From contig CAJXZG010000015.1 of the NCBI GenBank assembly GCA_913063265.1, positions 17,335 through 81,334 of the forward strand: DNA of 64,000 nt, read 5' to 3'. A model generated the notes under the pieces. It searched no databases. It saw only the letters and a program-made list of their open reading frames with translations, and had not been told where the DNA came from. The position numbers and the translations under genes are program-made. Below are positions 15,525 through 25,073 of this stretch, in pieces. The stretch is from an uncultured Prolixibacteraceae bacterium. GTDB lineage: Bacteria > Bacteroidota > Bacteroidia > Bacteroidales > Prolixibacteraceae. Position 1 is the stretch's first letter; each line of letters opens with the position of its first letter.

Positions 15525-16439
15525 TTACTTTTTAATCCGTAAAAACAGGTTAATGCCGAGTGGCTCCTGAATAACTTCAATTTTCTCTTCCTTGATTCCG
15601 GCCTGCACAGCAAAATCTTTTAGTTCATTTGCGGAACGATGATACAGGAACCAGTCACCCATTATTTCCATACTTCGCCGGGAAGGATTCTCCACATTAA
15701 AATTGCCTATTATTATCTCACCACCTTCATTCAGATATTCGTAATATTTTTTCAGAAGATAAACAAAGTGTTTGCCCTTAAAATAATCAAATAAGCCTGC
15801 ACTCCAGATTAAATCAAATTTTCGCTCAGGGCTAAACCGGATTACGTTGGCGCTATAAAAAGTCATCCTGTCCAAATAATTCCGGTTTTTTGCTTTTGCA
15901 TAAGCAATTGCTCTTTTATCTAAATCCAGCATTTCAAAAATTAATGAACTGTCTGGATTTTTTTCAAAAAACTCAAATGTTTCTGTAACCGGTCCACTTC
16001 CAAGAATCATCACATCTTTTCGCAAACCCATTGCTTTTTTATTCAGCTCTTCAAATATTTGTACAGCCAGTTTTTTTCTGTTTCGTACAGCAATTACAGC
16101 TCCTGCCGAGTGCAAAAATTCATCCCACTTCCGGTATTTCTCATCGGGACTTACGTAATACTGGTAAATCTTTTCAATAATAAAAAAATCGCCACTGTAT
16201 CCGAAAGGTTTGGTATAACAAAATCCAAAAAGTGAATTGGGATTTAAAATCGGACTAATTTTTTTTCTAAAAACATCTATTTCTTCAGCCTTAACTTTTG
16301 ATACCACACTGTAAAAAACCGGATAATCTTCCTTATCCGGACCGTTTTTGGCAAAAATTTCCCTGATATAGGAATCGACGTCGATGTTCTCGACTTCCAT
16401 TACAAGGCTGTCGGTGTTGAATTCAGAACTATTCATCAT
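15525..16439 (-). CDS. Class I SAM-dependent methyltransferase of the signalling operon
   Basis: The protein has about 304 residues. The C-terminal two-thirds is a Rossmann methyltransferase. Motif I reads VMILGSGPVTETFEFF, the acidic strand LIFEMLDLDKRAIAYA, the FDLIWSAGLFDYF strand follows, and a late LNEGGEIIIGNF strand closes the core. The N-terminal 100 residues are helical and unassigned. The type resembles methyltransferases annotated for 3-hydroxy-palmitate methyl ester production, the PhcB class. I place the start at ATG 16437-16439, overlapping the receiver-LytTR stop by 11 bases; a TTG further up is possible. As last gene of a histidine-kinase operon it may make or modify a signal molecule; that part is inference. 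Confidence 0.8.
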   Translation of the reverse strand: MMNSSEFNTDSLVMEVENIDVDSYIREIFAKNGPDKEDYPVFYSVVSKVKAEEIDVFRKKISPILNPNSLFGFCYTKPFGYSGDFFIIEKIYQYYVSPDEKYRKWDEFLHSAGAVIAVRNRKKLAVQIFEELNKKAMGLRKDVMILGSGPVTETFEFFEKNPDSSLIFEMLDLDKRAIAYAKAKNRNYLDRMTFYSANVIRFSPERKFDLIWSAGLFDYFKGKHFVYLLKKYYEYLNEGGEIIIGNFNVENPSRRSMEIMGDWFLYHRSANELKDFAVQAGIKEEKIEVIQEPLGINLFLRIKK

Positions 16440-17208
16440 CAACAATTTCACCAAGTTCGCTATTAATGTTTTTTATAGCTTCCCTGTATTCTTCGTCAAC
16501 CGAAATTACACTCATTTTATCTGCAATAATTACTTCCGGAAATTTAACTGCAAATACTTTTACAGTATTAATTACAAAAAATTCACTAACCTGAATAAAA
16601 TATTTTTTAGGGAACATTTCCACCAATTCCTCAAATTTTCTGTCGGTAACAACTTCATCTTCCAACAAATGGATTACCGTATTTTCGCCGTCCTTTTCTA
16701 TAAAATATACTTCATCGATATTTATTTTTTCGAGCCCCTGTGCTGCATGAACAATAATTTGGTTTTTTTCATGATCTTTTAAATCGAAAAAAGTATTAAA
16801 CTGTTCGCTCTCCATTTTCAATTTTAAATCGTTGCCAAATTTAAATATGGCTATTTCAATGTTCGTTTGAAGATCCTTATCAGCAAAAGGTTTGATAATA
16901 TAACCATAAGGCAGGGCAACTTTGGCTTTATTTACTGTATCAATATCCGCATTAGCTGTTAAATAAATAATTGGGACATCATGTTTTTGTGTAATAATTT
17001 TAGCCGCTTCTATTCCGGTCATTTCTCCTTTTAGATTTATATCCATCAAAACCAAATCTGGTAGTTCTTTTTCAACTGCCTCTATTGCCTTTAATCCCGT
17101 ATCAGCTGTTCCCTGAACGATATAGCCTAAACTTTCCAAACTCTCTTCGATATCTGTTGCGACTAAAATTTCGTCCTCAACGATTAATATTTTATACTGC
17201 TGGCTCAT
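16429..17208 (-). CDS. Response regulator, receiver plus LytTR DNA-binding domain
   Basis: The protein has 259 residues. The receiver domain (1-125) has the acidic pair ED at 11-12, phospho-acceptor Asp56 (VLMDINLKG), the switch Thr in IIYLTAN and Lys in IKPFADKD. The C-terminal domain (about 150-250) fits LytTR: INIDEVYFIEKDGENTVIHL, then DRKFEELVEMFPKKYFIQVSEFFVI. It would bind DNA as transcription output. It lies 35 bases after the receiver-kinase gene and overlaps the methyltransferase start. It is the only member of the operon with a DNA-binding output, so it probably carries the response to promoters, perhaps its own. Confidence 0.88.
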   Translation of the reverse strand: MSQQYKILIVEDEILVATDIEESLESLGYIVQGTADTGLKAIEAVEKELPDLVLMDINLKGEMTGIEAAKIITQKHDVPIIYLTANADIDTVNKAKVALPYGYIIKPFADKDLQTNIEIAIFKFGNDLKLKMESEQFNTFFDLKDHEKNQIIVHAAQGLEKINIDEVYFIEKDGENTVIHLLEDEVVTDRKFEELVEMFPKKYFIQVSEFFVINTVKVFAVKFPEVIIADKMSVISVDEEYREAIKNINSELGEIVDDE

Positions 17209-17243
17209 TTTATGGTTTTTTTTTAAGATTTTTATTAATTGGG

Positions 17244-18320
17244 TTATAATGTTGATTTAAAAGTCATTGTAAATTTGGTTCCGTTTGAGAAATCACTTTG
17301 CAGTTCCCCTTCAATCTGCTGTACCAGTTTATGCAGGATTTTCATTCCCAGCGACTTGGTTTTTTTAATATTTACTTCTGCGGGTATTCCTACCCCATCG
17401 TCGGCAACGGTTAATACATATTGTTTATCTTCAAGATTATCAAAATGAATACTTATAATTCCTTTTGTCTTATTTATAAAAGCATATTTAAAGGAATTTG
17501 AAATTAATTCATTTATTATTAATCCACATGGAATTGCCAAATCCATTGGAAGATAAGCATCATCAATCTGATAATCGAATTTAATTTTGGCCTGTTGATT
17601 CGCATAAGTCCTGGCAATATTCCCTGTTAAACTTTTCACATAAGACGAAAACATAATATTTGCAAGGCTTTTATGATTATAGAGGTTTTCATGAATCAGA
17701 GCCATAGAGTGAATCCTGTTCTGGCTTTCCTGCAAAACCTCCTTCAACCGCGGATCATCAATATTCCTGCTTTGCATGCTTAAAATACTTGAAATAATCT
17801 GCATATTGTTTTTCACCCGGTGATGAACTTCCCTTAGTAAAACGTCTTTTTCCTCGAGTGATTTTTTTAAATATTCTTCGGCTTCCCTTCTTTTTTTCTC
17901 TTTTCTTTCGAGCTCCCATTTCATTAAGGTTATGCCCGCAAATTCATCGATTAATGATAAAAGTTTTTTGGCTTCAACGGGTTTCATAAGGTAGCCGTCG
18001 ACGCCCAAATGAATGGATTCTACAAAACTGTCTTTCTCACTGTAGGCCGACATCACCACAAATTTCGCTTCGGGTTCAATTTTCTTGATTTCTTTTACCA
18101 TTTCCAAACCATTCATTACAGGCATTACCATGTCGGTAATAACCAAATCAGGTTTGTGTTTTCGGTACAGCTCCAAACCATGGGAACCATTTTCGGCGAT
18201 GTATAAATAGTTTACATGCTTCTCCAGAATCCTCCTGTAAAGCTGTCTTATTGTATCATTGTCGTCAACAAAGAGTACTGAAATATTATACCGTTGTCCA
18301 GGATTCTGTTCTCTTATCAT
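17244..18320 (-). CDS. Receiver domain fused to HisKA_2-type histidine kinase
   Basis: The 358-residue soluble protein has its receiver first. Receiver (about 10-130): VLFVDDND, phospho-acceptor Asp63 in [12 protein letters not shown], and [10 protein letters not shown] charged coiled-coil linker runs about 135-160. Then comes a HisKA_2 dimerisation domain with [20 protein letters not shown] (His near 166-167) and an HATPase domain ([34 protein letters not shown]). A kinase driven by an upstream receiver would relay phosphate from one kinase to the next. ATG 18320 is chosen over a TTG 30 bases up that would overlap the previous gene; it starts eight bases after that gene's stop. Confidence 0.88.
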   Translation of the reverse strand: MIREQNPGQRYNISVLFVDDNDTIRQLYRRILEKHVNYLYIAENGSHGLELYRKHKPDLVITDMVMPVMNGLEMVKEIKKIEPEAKFVVMSAYSEKDSFVESIHLGVDGYLMKPVEAKKLLSLIDEFAGITLMKWELERKEKKRREAEEYLKKSLEEKDVLLREVHHRVKNNMQIISSILSMQSRNIDDPRLKEVLQESQNRIHSMALIHENLYNHKSLANIMFSSYVKSLTGNIARTYANQQAKIKFDYQIDDAYLPMDLAIPCGLIINELISNSFKYAFINKTKGIISIHFDNLEDKQYVLTVADDGVGIPAEVNIKKTKSLGMKILHKLVQQIEGELQSDFSNGTKFTMTFKSTL

Positions 18321-18327
18321 TTTGTGG

Positions 18328-18708
18328 TTATTTATTAAATTGTTTAGCAATTATCTCTCTTAATTTAATTGCATCAATGGGTTTAAAAATGGTGTCATCA
18401 CATTTTGACTGAGCAATTTCTTCATATGCATCACCCATTACACTTGCGGTTTGAATTATTATTGGAATTTCAGGTTTTATCTCTTTAATACGGCGCGATG
18501 CCTCAATTCCGTCAACCACCGGCATTCTTACATCCATTAGTATTACATCAGGTTCATTCCCATTTTGCACATAGTCAATGGCCTCTTGCCCATTCTCAAG
18601 CCAGGAAATATTTGCATTCGTTTTTCTCAATTGAGTTTTTAGAAGTACAAAATTCATTTTTGTATCATCCACCACAAGTATATTTTTACCTTCCCAATTA
18701 TACTCCAT
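18328..18708 (-). CDS. Single-domain response regulator (CheY-like)
   Basis: The 126-residue protein is only a receiver domain. It has the acidic pair DD at 14-15, phospho-acceptor Asp59 ([15 protein letters not shown]), Thr in IIIQTAS and Lys in FKPIDAIKL. It carries no output, so it should act as a phosphate shuttle or by protein contact. It starts inside the last codons of the membrane kinase gene (11-base overlap) and ends eight bases before the receiver-kinase gene. It therefore sits between two kinases both in the DNA and, plausibly, in the phosphorelay. Confidence 0.9.
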   Translation of the reverse strand: MEYNWEGKNILVVDDTKMNFVLLKTQLRKTNANISWLENGQEAIDYVQNGNEPDVILMDVRMPVVDGIEASRRIKEIKPEIPIIIQTASVMGDAYEEIAQSKCDDTIFKPIDAIKLREIIAKQFNK

Positions 18709-20200
18709 TATTTGCTAAAACTTTGCTTTTTACAACAACACCTGGTAATGTAAAATAAAACTCAGAGCCCTCGTTTAACTTACTTTTTACCGAAATTTCA
18801 CCGCCCATCAAGTTCAAATATGTTTTTGAAATGGCCAGTCCCAGTCCTGTGCTTTCTCTTCCCGATGTTCTGCCGACCGTAGCCTGCATAAATCTGTCAA
18901 AGATATATTTTTGTGCTTCTTCACTAATTCCAATTCCCGTATCTGTTACTTTAAAGAAAAGTCCATCATCCTGAATTGTATAATAAAACTCAATACTTCC
19001 CTCATCGGTATATTTACATGCGTTGTTAACAAGATTTATCATTATCTGTTTTAACCTCATCCTGTCTGTAAATATTAAACAATCATCATCGGCAAGATCG
19101 TTTTGATAAGTGAGTTTCAGATTTTTATTTACAACATTGGAATCAACACTGAACATATCGTAAATTTCCTTGGTTAAGGTATTTAATTCAAATTTCGATT
19201 TTTCAATTTTTAAAATTCCAGCTTCAATTTTTGATAAATCAATAATATCGTTTATTAAATTCAGTAGATGTTCCCCGCTATTTATTATGGTATTGATAAA
19301 TTCATCAAGTTCTTCTTCACTTTCTGCTTCTTTTAACAGATTGGCAAAACCCAGAATTCCATTCATCGGAGTTCTGATTTCGTGACTCATATTGGCTAAA
19401 AATGCAGATTTTAGCTTATCCGATTCTTCTGCTTTTTCTTTGGCGGCGATTAACTGTTTTTCAACCAATGCCCTGTGCTTAACTTCTTCTTTTAATTCCT
19501 TGTTTCTTGAGTTTAAAAGTTTAGTCCTGGCTGCAACTTTTTCTTCCAGGTTTTTATTTGCCTGTTCGATTTGCCGGTTTGTTTCACCAATCTTTACAAT
19601 CAAATCAAAATTCTGGCGGTTAAAAATTTCCGTACGGTAAGCAGCAAACATACCAATCAGATTTGCTCCTATAAAAAAGAAACTATTCGAAATAATTATC
19701 GTACGATCGATATTCCAGACAATCCCAGCAATAATGTATACAAATATTACGATCCAACTTGCCACAGATACTGCAAACGACCTAAGTTTAATCAATACAG
19801 AACCGGCCAGGAAAACAAGAATTAATCCACTGCTGTAAATTATAACATCAGGCATCATAATCAGCATTACAATTATTCCTACTGCTCCAATAAAATATGA
19901 AATAAACAACGAGGTTTGCCAGTTGTTTTTAAACTTTTTTGAAAAGGAAAAAAAGAATACTGCCAATAAAACTGCAACAACTACTATTCTGATGGAAATA
20001 AACAGCTGTAAAAAGTCTTTGGCCACAATACTATCCAGATATCCAAAAAAACCATAGAGAAACGCCAAAATCAGATATGCAACTCTGGTAGTTTTAAATG
20101 AGCGTACAAAATAGTATTCCCTATATTTTTCTTCTCTTTCGTCAGGAAAATTCAGGGTTACCCTATGTAACTCATTTGTAAAGTGCGTCCCAAAAATCAT
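18698..20200 (-). CDS. Membrane-bound sensor histidine kinase with six membrane segments
   Basis: The protein has 500 residues. Six hydrophobic segments span about 38-190 with very short loops, so there is no large periplasmic sensor and the signal is probably sensed within the membrane. A coiled coil (about 205-265) leads to HisKA with NMSHEIRTPMNG (His273), then HATPase: MINLVNNACKYTDEG, VTDTGIGIS and STGLGLAIS. It is first gene of the five-gene operon; a TATCTTTG promoter box lies about 125 bases upstream. The six-segment layout resembles PhcS/LqsS-type kinases that detect small hydrophobic signals, which fits a methyltransferase at the operon end. Kinase assignment is firm; the ligand is inference. 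Confidence 0.9.
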   Translation of the reverse strand: MIFGTHFTNELHRVTLNFPDEREEKYREYYFVRSFKTTRVAYLILAFLYGFFGYLDSIVAKDFLQLFISIRIVVVAVLLAVFFFSFSKKFKNNWQTSLFISYFIGAVGIIVMLIMMPDVIIYSSGLILVFLAGSVLIKLRSFAVSVASWIVIFVYIIAGIVWNIDRTIIISNSFFFIGANLIGMFAAYRTEIFNRQNFDLIVKIGETNRQIEQANKNLEEKVAARTKLLNSRNKELKEEVKHRALVEKQLIAAKEKAEESDKLKSAFLANMSHEIRTPMNGILGFANLLKEAESEEELDEFINTIINSGEHLLNLINDIIDLSKIEAGILKIEKSKFELNTLTKEIYDMFSVDSNVVNKNLKLTYQNDLADDDCLIFTDRMRLKQIMINLVNNACKYTDEGSIEFYYTIQDDGLFFKVTDTGIGISEEAQKYIFDRFMQATVGRTSGRESTGLGLAISKTYLNLMGGEISVKSKLNEGSEFYFTLPGVVVKSKVLANNGV

Positions 20201-20323
20201 AATAAAATTATGAATAAAATACCATCCCTTTTACTTACAAAAAAATATTACACGGAATTCAACTTCAACTGAAGCTACTCATCAGTTCCATAGTGTGGGT
20301 TAGTTAAATAAAGAGGGTAGCCT

Positions 20324-20357
20324 CAAAGATAAAAAAAATGACCTAAATCCATTCAAA
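20324..20357 (-). promoter_or_regulatory. Probable promoter of the signalling operon
   Basis: On the minus strand TATCTTTG (20331-20324) fits the -7 consensus, and TTTG (20357-20354) lies 22 bases upstream, slightly longer than usual. It implies a leader of roughly 115 bases before the kinase ATG at 20200. Confidence 0.55.
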
Positions 20358-20414
20358 ATCACCTACTAAACGATAAATTAGAGCCATTCTACATAACCAA
20401 TATATAGATTGAAT

Positions 20415-21221
20415 CTATTGATTCATCATATTAAGCTTAATCCTGGTTAATACTTTTTTTGTATAAAGCGGAAATTCGCTATCCATCATCCAACCATAAT
20501 AACCGGGTTGTTCTTTGAGAACTTTTTCGACCGGCACCCCTTTGTTTTTGCCAAAATTAAATACTTCTACCCCCTTATCGTTATATACGATTCTTCCAAC
20601 AAAATCTACATTTTTATCATAAGATGAAAACTCACTTAACTTTTCTATTTCGTTTACAATGGGCTTCGATTTTACACCTTTTGAGTCCTCAACTTCAGTA
20701 TTTTCATACATATCAAGTTGAGATTTTAAAACCTCATAAGTTGCTTTTGTATCAGCCATGGCTGAGTGAGCATCAACCAATTCTTTGCTACAGTAAAACT
20801 TATATGCAGCTGAAAGTGTTCGTTTTTCCATTTTATGAAAAATTGCCTGAACATCAACAAATTTATGTTTCTTCAAGTCAATATCCACATCGGCACGTAA
20901 AAATTCTTCAGCAAGTAATGGAATATCAAATCGGTTTGAATTAAATCCGCAAAGGTCGCAACCTTCAATAAACTTTGCCAGCGTTTTGGCTACTTCTTTA
21001 AAAGTTGGTTTTTCCTTTACATCCTCGTCTTTGATTCCATGAATTTTAGAAACCTCCGGAGGTATTGGCATTTCAGGATTAATCAACAATAGTTTCTCTT
21101 CTTCCGAATTGTCAATATTAATTTTTAAAAGTGCAATTTCAACGATGCGATCAGTTGCAATATTCATTCCCGTTGTTTCCAAATCCAGTACAACCAGGGG
21201 ATTCTTCAAATTAAGTAACAT
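20415..21221 (-). CDS. DNA polymerase III epsilon-like 3'-5' exonuclease (DEDDh)
   Basis: The 268-residue protein carries a DnaQ-type exonuclease domain (1-180): LVVLDLETTGMN gives the Asp-x-Glu of ExoI. IHGIKDEDV and DLCGFNSNRFDIPLL give ExoII. HSAMADTKATYEVL gives the DEDDh His and last Asp. The C-terminal 85 residues (with VFNFGKNKGVPVEKVLKEQPGYYGWMMDSEFP) form the small domain often attached to Bacteroidota epsilon-like proteins. It probably proofreads or trims DNA. It lies directly downstream of dnaN (85 bases, with a terminator between), a natural replication context. Exonuclease activity is confident; whether it is the replicative epsilon subunit is less so. Confidence 0.88.
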   Translation of the reverse strand: MLLNLKNPLVVLDLETTGMNIATDRIVEIALLKINIDNSEEEKLLLINPEMPIPPEVSKIHGIKDEDVKEKPTFKEVAKTLAKFIEGCDLCGFNSNRFDIPLLAEEFLRADVDIDLKKHKFVDVQAIFHKMEKRTLSAAYKFYCSKELVDAHSAMADTKATYEVLKSQLDMYENTEVEDSKGVKSKPIVNEIEKLSEFSSYDKNVDFVGRIVYNDKGVEVFNFGKNKGVPVEKVLKEQPGYYGWMMDSEFPLYTKKVLTRIKLNMMNQ

Positions 21222-21237
21222 AAGTTTTATTTAAAAG

Positions 21238-21284
21238 AAAAGGTATCCCGAAACCTTTTAGGATTTTAGCTTCCGGATACCTTT
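21238..21284 (-). terminator. Terminator between dnaN and the exonuclease gene
   Basis: AAAGGTATCC and GGATACCTTT pair perfectly around a 27-base structured loop; on the minus strand the stem is followed by TCTTTT. It should end the dnaN transcript. Confidence 0.75.
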
Positions 21285-21305
21285 CAAAATGTTTATAAAA
21301 TATTT

Positions 21306-22436
21306 TTATGCGTTTATCATCATTGGCATCAATAACATTAACATTTCCTCATCATCATCATCATTTTCTGATGGCAGTAACAATCCGGCACGTGTAGGAT
21401 CGCTTAATTCGACCCTTACATCACCAGTTGAAATATTGGTTAGAATTTCCTGCAAAAATGTTGATTTAAAACCAATATCCATTTCTTCGCCTTCGTATTC
21501 ACAATTTAACCGTTCTACAGCTGAAATAGAAAAATCAATATCCTGCGCAGACACCACCAATTGATTTTCGTTAATGTTCAGTTTAATCAGGTTACTTGCC
21601 TGGTTTGAAAATACAGAAACCCTTTTAACTGTATTATAGAAATTTAAGCGATCAATTGTCATCACATTTGGATTTTCAGTTGGAATTACTGAATTGTAAC
21701 TTGGATAATTTCCTTCCACTAAACGACAGATTAACCTATAATTGCTTAAAGTAAAAAATGCATTTTTATCATCAAATTCCACTTTTACATCGAACTCTTC
21801 TTTTGGAAGCAGGTTTTTCAATAATCCTGCCGGCTTTTTTGGAAGAATAAATGATGATTCAAAATCAGCTTTTGCATCGGTTCTTCGGTAACGTACAAGT
21901 TTATGAGCATCGGATGCCACAAAACTCATATAATCGGGTGAAAGTTCTATAAATATTCCATTCATTACCGGACGGAGTTCATCGTCGGCAGTGGCAAAAA
22001 GCGTTTTTTCAATTCCCTTTTTTAACGCCACATGACTTACATTAATGGTTGAAGTGGTTTCCGAATCGAGTGTTGGCAATTCAGGAAAATCTCCTGCATT
22101 TTGACCCGTAATACTGAATTTACCATTGTCAGAGAAAATTTCCACAGTAAATGATTCAGCATCTATCTGGAATGTAAGCGGTTGTTCCGGAAATTCTTTT
22201 AATGTATCGATAAATAATTTTGCCGGAACAGCGATTGAGCCCTCACCCTCAATATTGTCCAGTTCTAAACCGGTAATTAAAGTCGATTCCAAATCGGAAG
22301 CAGTAATGGTAAGTTCCGATTCTGAGATCTGAAATAAAAAGTTATCCAGAATTGGCATGGTACTTTTACTGCTAATTACTCTGCTAAGTGCTGCCAAGTG
22401 GCTCAGTAATTCGGTACTTGATACTACAAATTTCAT
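21306..22436 (-). CDS. dnaN: DNA polymerase III beta subunit (sliding clamp)
   Basis: The 376-residue clamp encircles DNA and holds the polymerase. Three clamp domains are recognisable. The first opens MKFVVSSTELLSHLAALSRVIS with NFLFQISESELTITASDLE. The second has MNGIFIELSPDYMSFVASDAHKLV, and the third GFKSTFLQEILTNISTGDVRVELSDPTRAGLLLP. The end is unusual only in an acidic run (ENDDDDEEM) before the C-terminal LLMLMPMMINA. Length matches the family. It is not next to dnaA here. Upstream on the minus strand the best -7 candidate is TAAAGTTTG near 22600. Assignment is firm. Confidence 0.97.
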   Translation of the reverse strand: MKFVVSSTELLSHLAALSRVISSKSTMPILDNFLFQISESELTITASDLESTLITGLELDNIEGEGSIAVPAKLFIDTLKEFPEQPLTFQIDAESFTVEIFSDNGKFSITGQNAGDFPELPTLDSETTSTINVSHVALKKGIEKTLFATADDELRPVMNGIFIELSPDYMSFVASDAHKLVRYRRTDAKADFESSFILPKKPAGLLKNLLPKEEFDVKVEFDDKNAFFTLSNYRLICRLVEGNYPSYNSVIPTENPNVMTIDRLNFYNTVKRVSVFSNQASNLIKLNINENQLVVSAQDIDFSISAVERLNCEYEGEEMDIGFKSTFLQEILTNISTGDVRVELSDPTRAGLLLPSENDDDDEEMLMLLMPMMINA

Positions 22437-22648
22437 TCGTTTATATTTTTTAATTTTTTAGCGGTAACTCATGTAACTCGCATAATCATGCTTCTTTGTT
22501 ATAAAAGCGTTTTTATTATGCTCGTTTCATATTATTTAGTTTTTCTCTTTTTAAAAATTGGGATGAACTCTTTTCTGTGTCTAAGAACACGAATATACAA
22601 ACTTTAATTATAAATCACTACGCTGAAAACTTGGATTTTTTCAGTCAT

Positions 22649-25063
22649 TTATAAACGTGAGTAACGAAGTCTTCTAATGATGTTATAAGCCAGTCCGAAC
22701 AAGAAAACCAAAGCCAGGGGAGTTAGCACATTCAGCCATTGCCAGAATCCCTTTTCTTCCCGCAATTTTACTTTATCCAGCAGCCTTAGTTGTACTGTCC
22801 GGTTTCGTAACTGCATAATCCCGGTTTCATCATTCAGATAATAAATTGTGTTTAATAAAAACTCTTTATTCCCAAAAACCTGTTGCGAAACTCTGTCGTA
22901 TCCCATTTCCTGAATTGCAGGGGGTTGTTTTGAATAATTTACCCTGTTTGAAATAAGACCGGCATCAGCAATAACGACCATCTTTGTCGGCTCACTTAAA
23001 GTAATAAAACCGGAAGTTTCTACTCCCAGATTGTCAATCATTCTGTTTTGGAATACAGAACCAAATACACCTTCTATCAGAACTCCTGCTGTAATAAACG
23101 ATTGATTAAAAAGTTCTCTGGCAGGAGGATTCTTTATGTTTTCGAGACTTACAGAAGAAGGTGACTTTACTCTTCTGGCATACGGAGAAGTCGAAAGTAT
23201 CACCGACTTTTTTAAGGTTTTACTTCCGGAAAGTGTGTCCAGTGAAGAAACAAACTCAGTATACAATCGATTCAGATTTTTACTCAGGGGATGATTATCT
23301 GCAGGAATTAAAAGCGGTGAATAATACCATGGATGTAAACTCCATTGAGGCTGACTGCCGGCAGGAGCTGTGTTCACCTGTATCCGGGCACAATCAACAT
23401 CCTGTAAAAGTTCGTAATTTAACCGAACACCATAACGGAAAAGCTGATCTTCAAGATTTAAACTGCGTGGAAATGCAAAAGTCTGATAACCTTTTGACAA
23501 ACTGTCAAGACTTACTGTCACCGGATCGATTAACCACACTACTTTTCCTCCCTGCATTATGTACTGGTCAACTATATATTTATCTTTTTCAGGAAAAGCT
23601 TCTTCCGGCCCGGCTATAATTAAAATATCGATTTGTGAACTTTCTTCATATAATTCATCCGGTGTAACTCTGTCCACCTCAAAACTGCTTTGTAAGGCCA
23701 TTGAAAAATCCATCACTTCAAACTGATTAAATTCGCCATGTCCTTCAAGAAAAGCCAGCCTTGATTTTTGATTTCGCCCCAATCCCTGAAAAGCGTTGAT
23801 TAATTCAAATTCAACACTTTCCACAGAATGATTAAAATTTATTTCATAAGAAAAATCAGGATTGTTTTTTAAAAAATTAACCGCTGTTTCTTTTCCATCG
23901 ATTCGAACCAATGCTCCGGGAAATATATATCTTGTACTTACTCCTTCGTTGGTTTTTCTGTTAAAACTGATTGGATTTACTCCTTTTTCCACCAGCTGAT
24001 TCTGAAATTCTTTACGTCTTTCGGCATTTGAAAATCCATAAGGATCGGTCACTTTTATCCGTATTGGTTTTGGTGAATAGACATTCAAAACTGCAATTTT
24101 CTCAAAAATTTCACGTTGCAGTTTTTTTAAACCTGGTTCCAGTTCACCTTCAAGAAATAATTCAACTTCAATTATTTTGTCAATTTCCGAAACAATCTCC
24201 TTACTTACACCAGATAAAGAATATCGTTTATCAGCGGTAAGATCGGCCCGAAACAGAAAATTATTTGATATAAAAAAGAGGCCAAAAACAAGAACAAAAA
24301 ATACGCCCAGATAAATTTTTGTTTTGTGAAATTTCCATTTTCCTGCTCTCAAAAAAGTAGCGGTTAAATAAATAAAAACCAGGGTCATTCCAATAAAATA
24401 TACCACATCCCGCATGTCAACAATACCACGCGAAACCGATTGATAATGGGTATCAATACTAAAATAGGAAAGCAATAATTCCAGGAAATATGGAACTCCC
24501 GAAGAAGCCACAAAATCGAGCCCTAAATAAAATATAAACGAAAGGGCCAGTGCCAGAATAAAAGAGATAATCTGATTATCGGTTAACGAGGATGCAAAAA
24601 CACCAATAGCGACATAAATTGCAGCCAATAAGAAAAGACCAATATAAGAGCCCCAGGTAGCACCAACATCAATGCTTCCGACAGGATTTCCCAACAAATA
24701 GACTGATAGAAAATATATTAACGTAGGCAACAAGGAGAATAGCACCAAAGCAAGTCCCGCCAAAAACTTGGCTAAAACCAACTGAAAATCGGTAACGGGA
24801 CGAGTGAGTAAGGTTTCAATGGTACCCGATCGTTTTTCGTCTGCAAACAAACGCATGGTTATTGCCGGTACAAGAAAAAGATAAACCCAGGGTGCCAGCG
24901 TAAAAAGGCCATCCAAAGTTGCATAAGCATTATCCGGGATATTATACATACCCGGAAAAACCCATAAAAACAACCCTGTTAGTAAAAGAAAAACAATGAT
25001 AACAAGCGTACCTATCAGAGAACCTAAAAATGCTTTTATTTCTTTTTTGTATAAACTATACAT
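22649..25063 (-). CDS. gldFG: GldF-GldG fusion, ABC transporter permease plus GldG
   Basis: The protein has 804 residues. Residues 1-245 form an ABC-2 type permease like GldF: about six membrane segments, with MRLFADEKRSGTIETLLTRPV at 66-86. One more membrane segment (about 253-270) leads to a large soluble part like GldG. That part has NFLFRADLTADKRYSLS, a beta-rich domain with VTDPYGFSNAERRKEF, and LAFLEGHGEFNQFEVMDF and VWLIDPVTVSLD. A last membrane segment lies near 780-800. In Flavobacterium these are two genes whose products form an ABC transporter needed for gliding; here they are one frame. No gldA ATPase gene is adjacent. A heptamer repeat lies just upstream. Confidence 0.88.
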   Translation of the reverse strand: MYSLYKKEIKAFLGSLIGTLVIIVFLLLTGLFLWVFPGMYNIPDNAYATLDGLFTLAPWVYLFLVPAITMRLFADEKRSGTIETLLTRPVTDFQLVLAKFLAGLALVLFSLLPTLIYFLSVYLLGNPVGSIDVGATWGSYIGLFLLAAIYVAIGVFASSLTDNQIISFILALALSFIFYLGLDFVASSGVPYFLELLLSYFSIDTHYQSVSRGIVDMRDVVYFIGMTLVFIYLTATFLRAGKWKFHKTKIYLGVFFVLVFGLFFISNNFLFRADLTADKRYSLSGVSKEIVSEIDKIIEVELFLEGELEPGLKKLQREIFEKIAVLNVYSPKPIRIKVTDPYGFSNAERRKEFQNQLVEKGVNPISFNRKTNEGVSTRYIFPGALVRIDGKETAVNFLKNNPDFSYEINFNHSVESVEFELINAFQGLGRNQKSRLAFLEGHGEFNQFEVMDFSMALQSSFEVDRVTPDELYEESSQIDILIIAGPEEAFPEKDKYIVDQYIMQGGKVVWLIDPVTVSLDSLSKGYQTFAFPRSLNLEDQLFRYGVRLNYELLQDVDCARIQVNTAPAGSQPQWSLHPWYYSPLLIPADNHPLSKNLNRLYTEFVSSLDTLSGSKTLKKSVILSTSPYARRVKSPSSVSLENIKNPPARELFNQSFITAGVLIEGVFGSVFQNRMIDNLGVETSGFITLSEPTKMVVIADAGLISNRVNYSKQPPAIQEMGYDRVSQQVFGNKEFLLNTIYYLNDETGIMQLRNRTVQLRLLDKVKLREEKGFWQWLNVLTPLALVFLFGLAYNIIRRLRYSRL

Positions 25064-25073
25064 TACTCAGTTC

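Noticed and set aside
22440..22545. Shared motif upstream of dnaN and of the QorB-like gene (GTAACTCGCAT and ATGCTCGT)
   Set aside because: The two words are shared, but their spacing differs and nothing else aligns; two sites are too few to call an operator.
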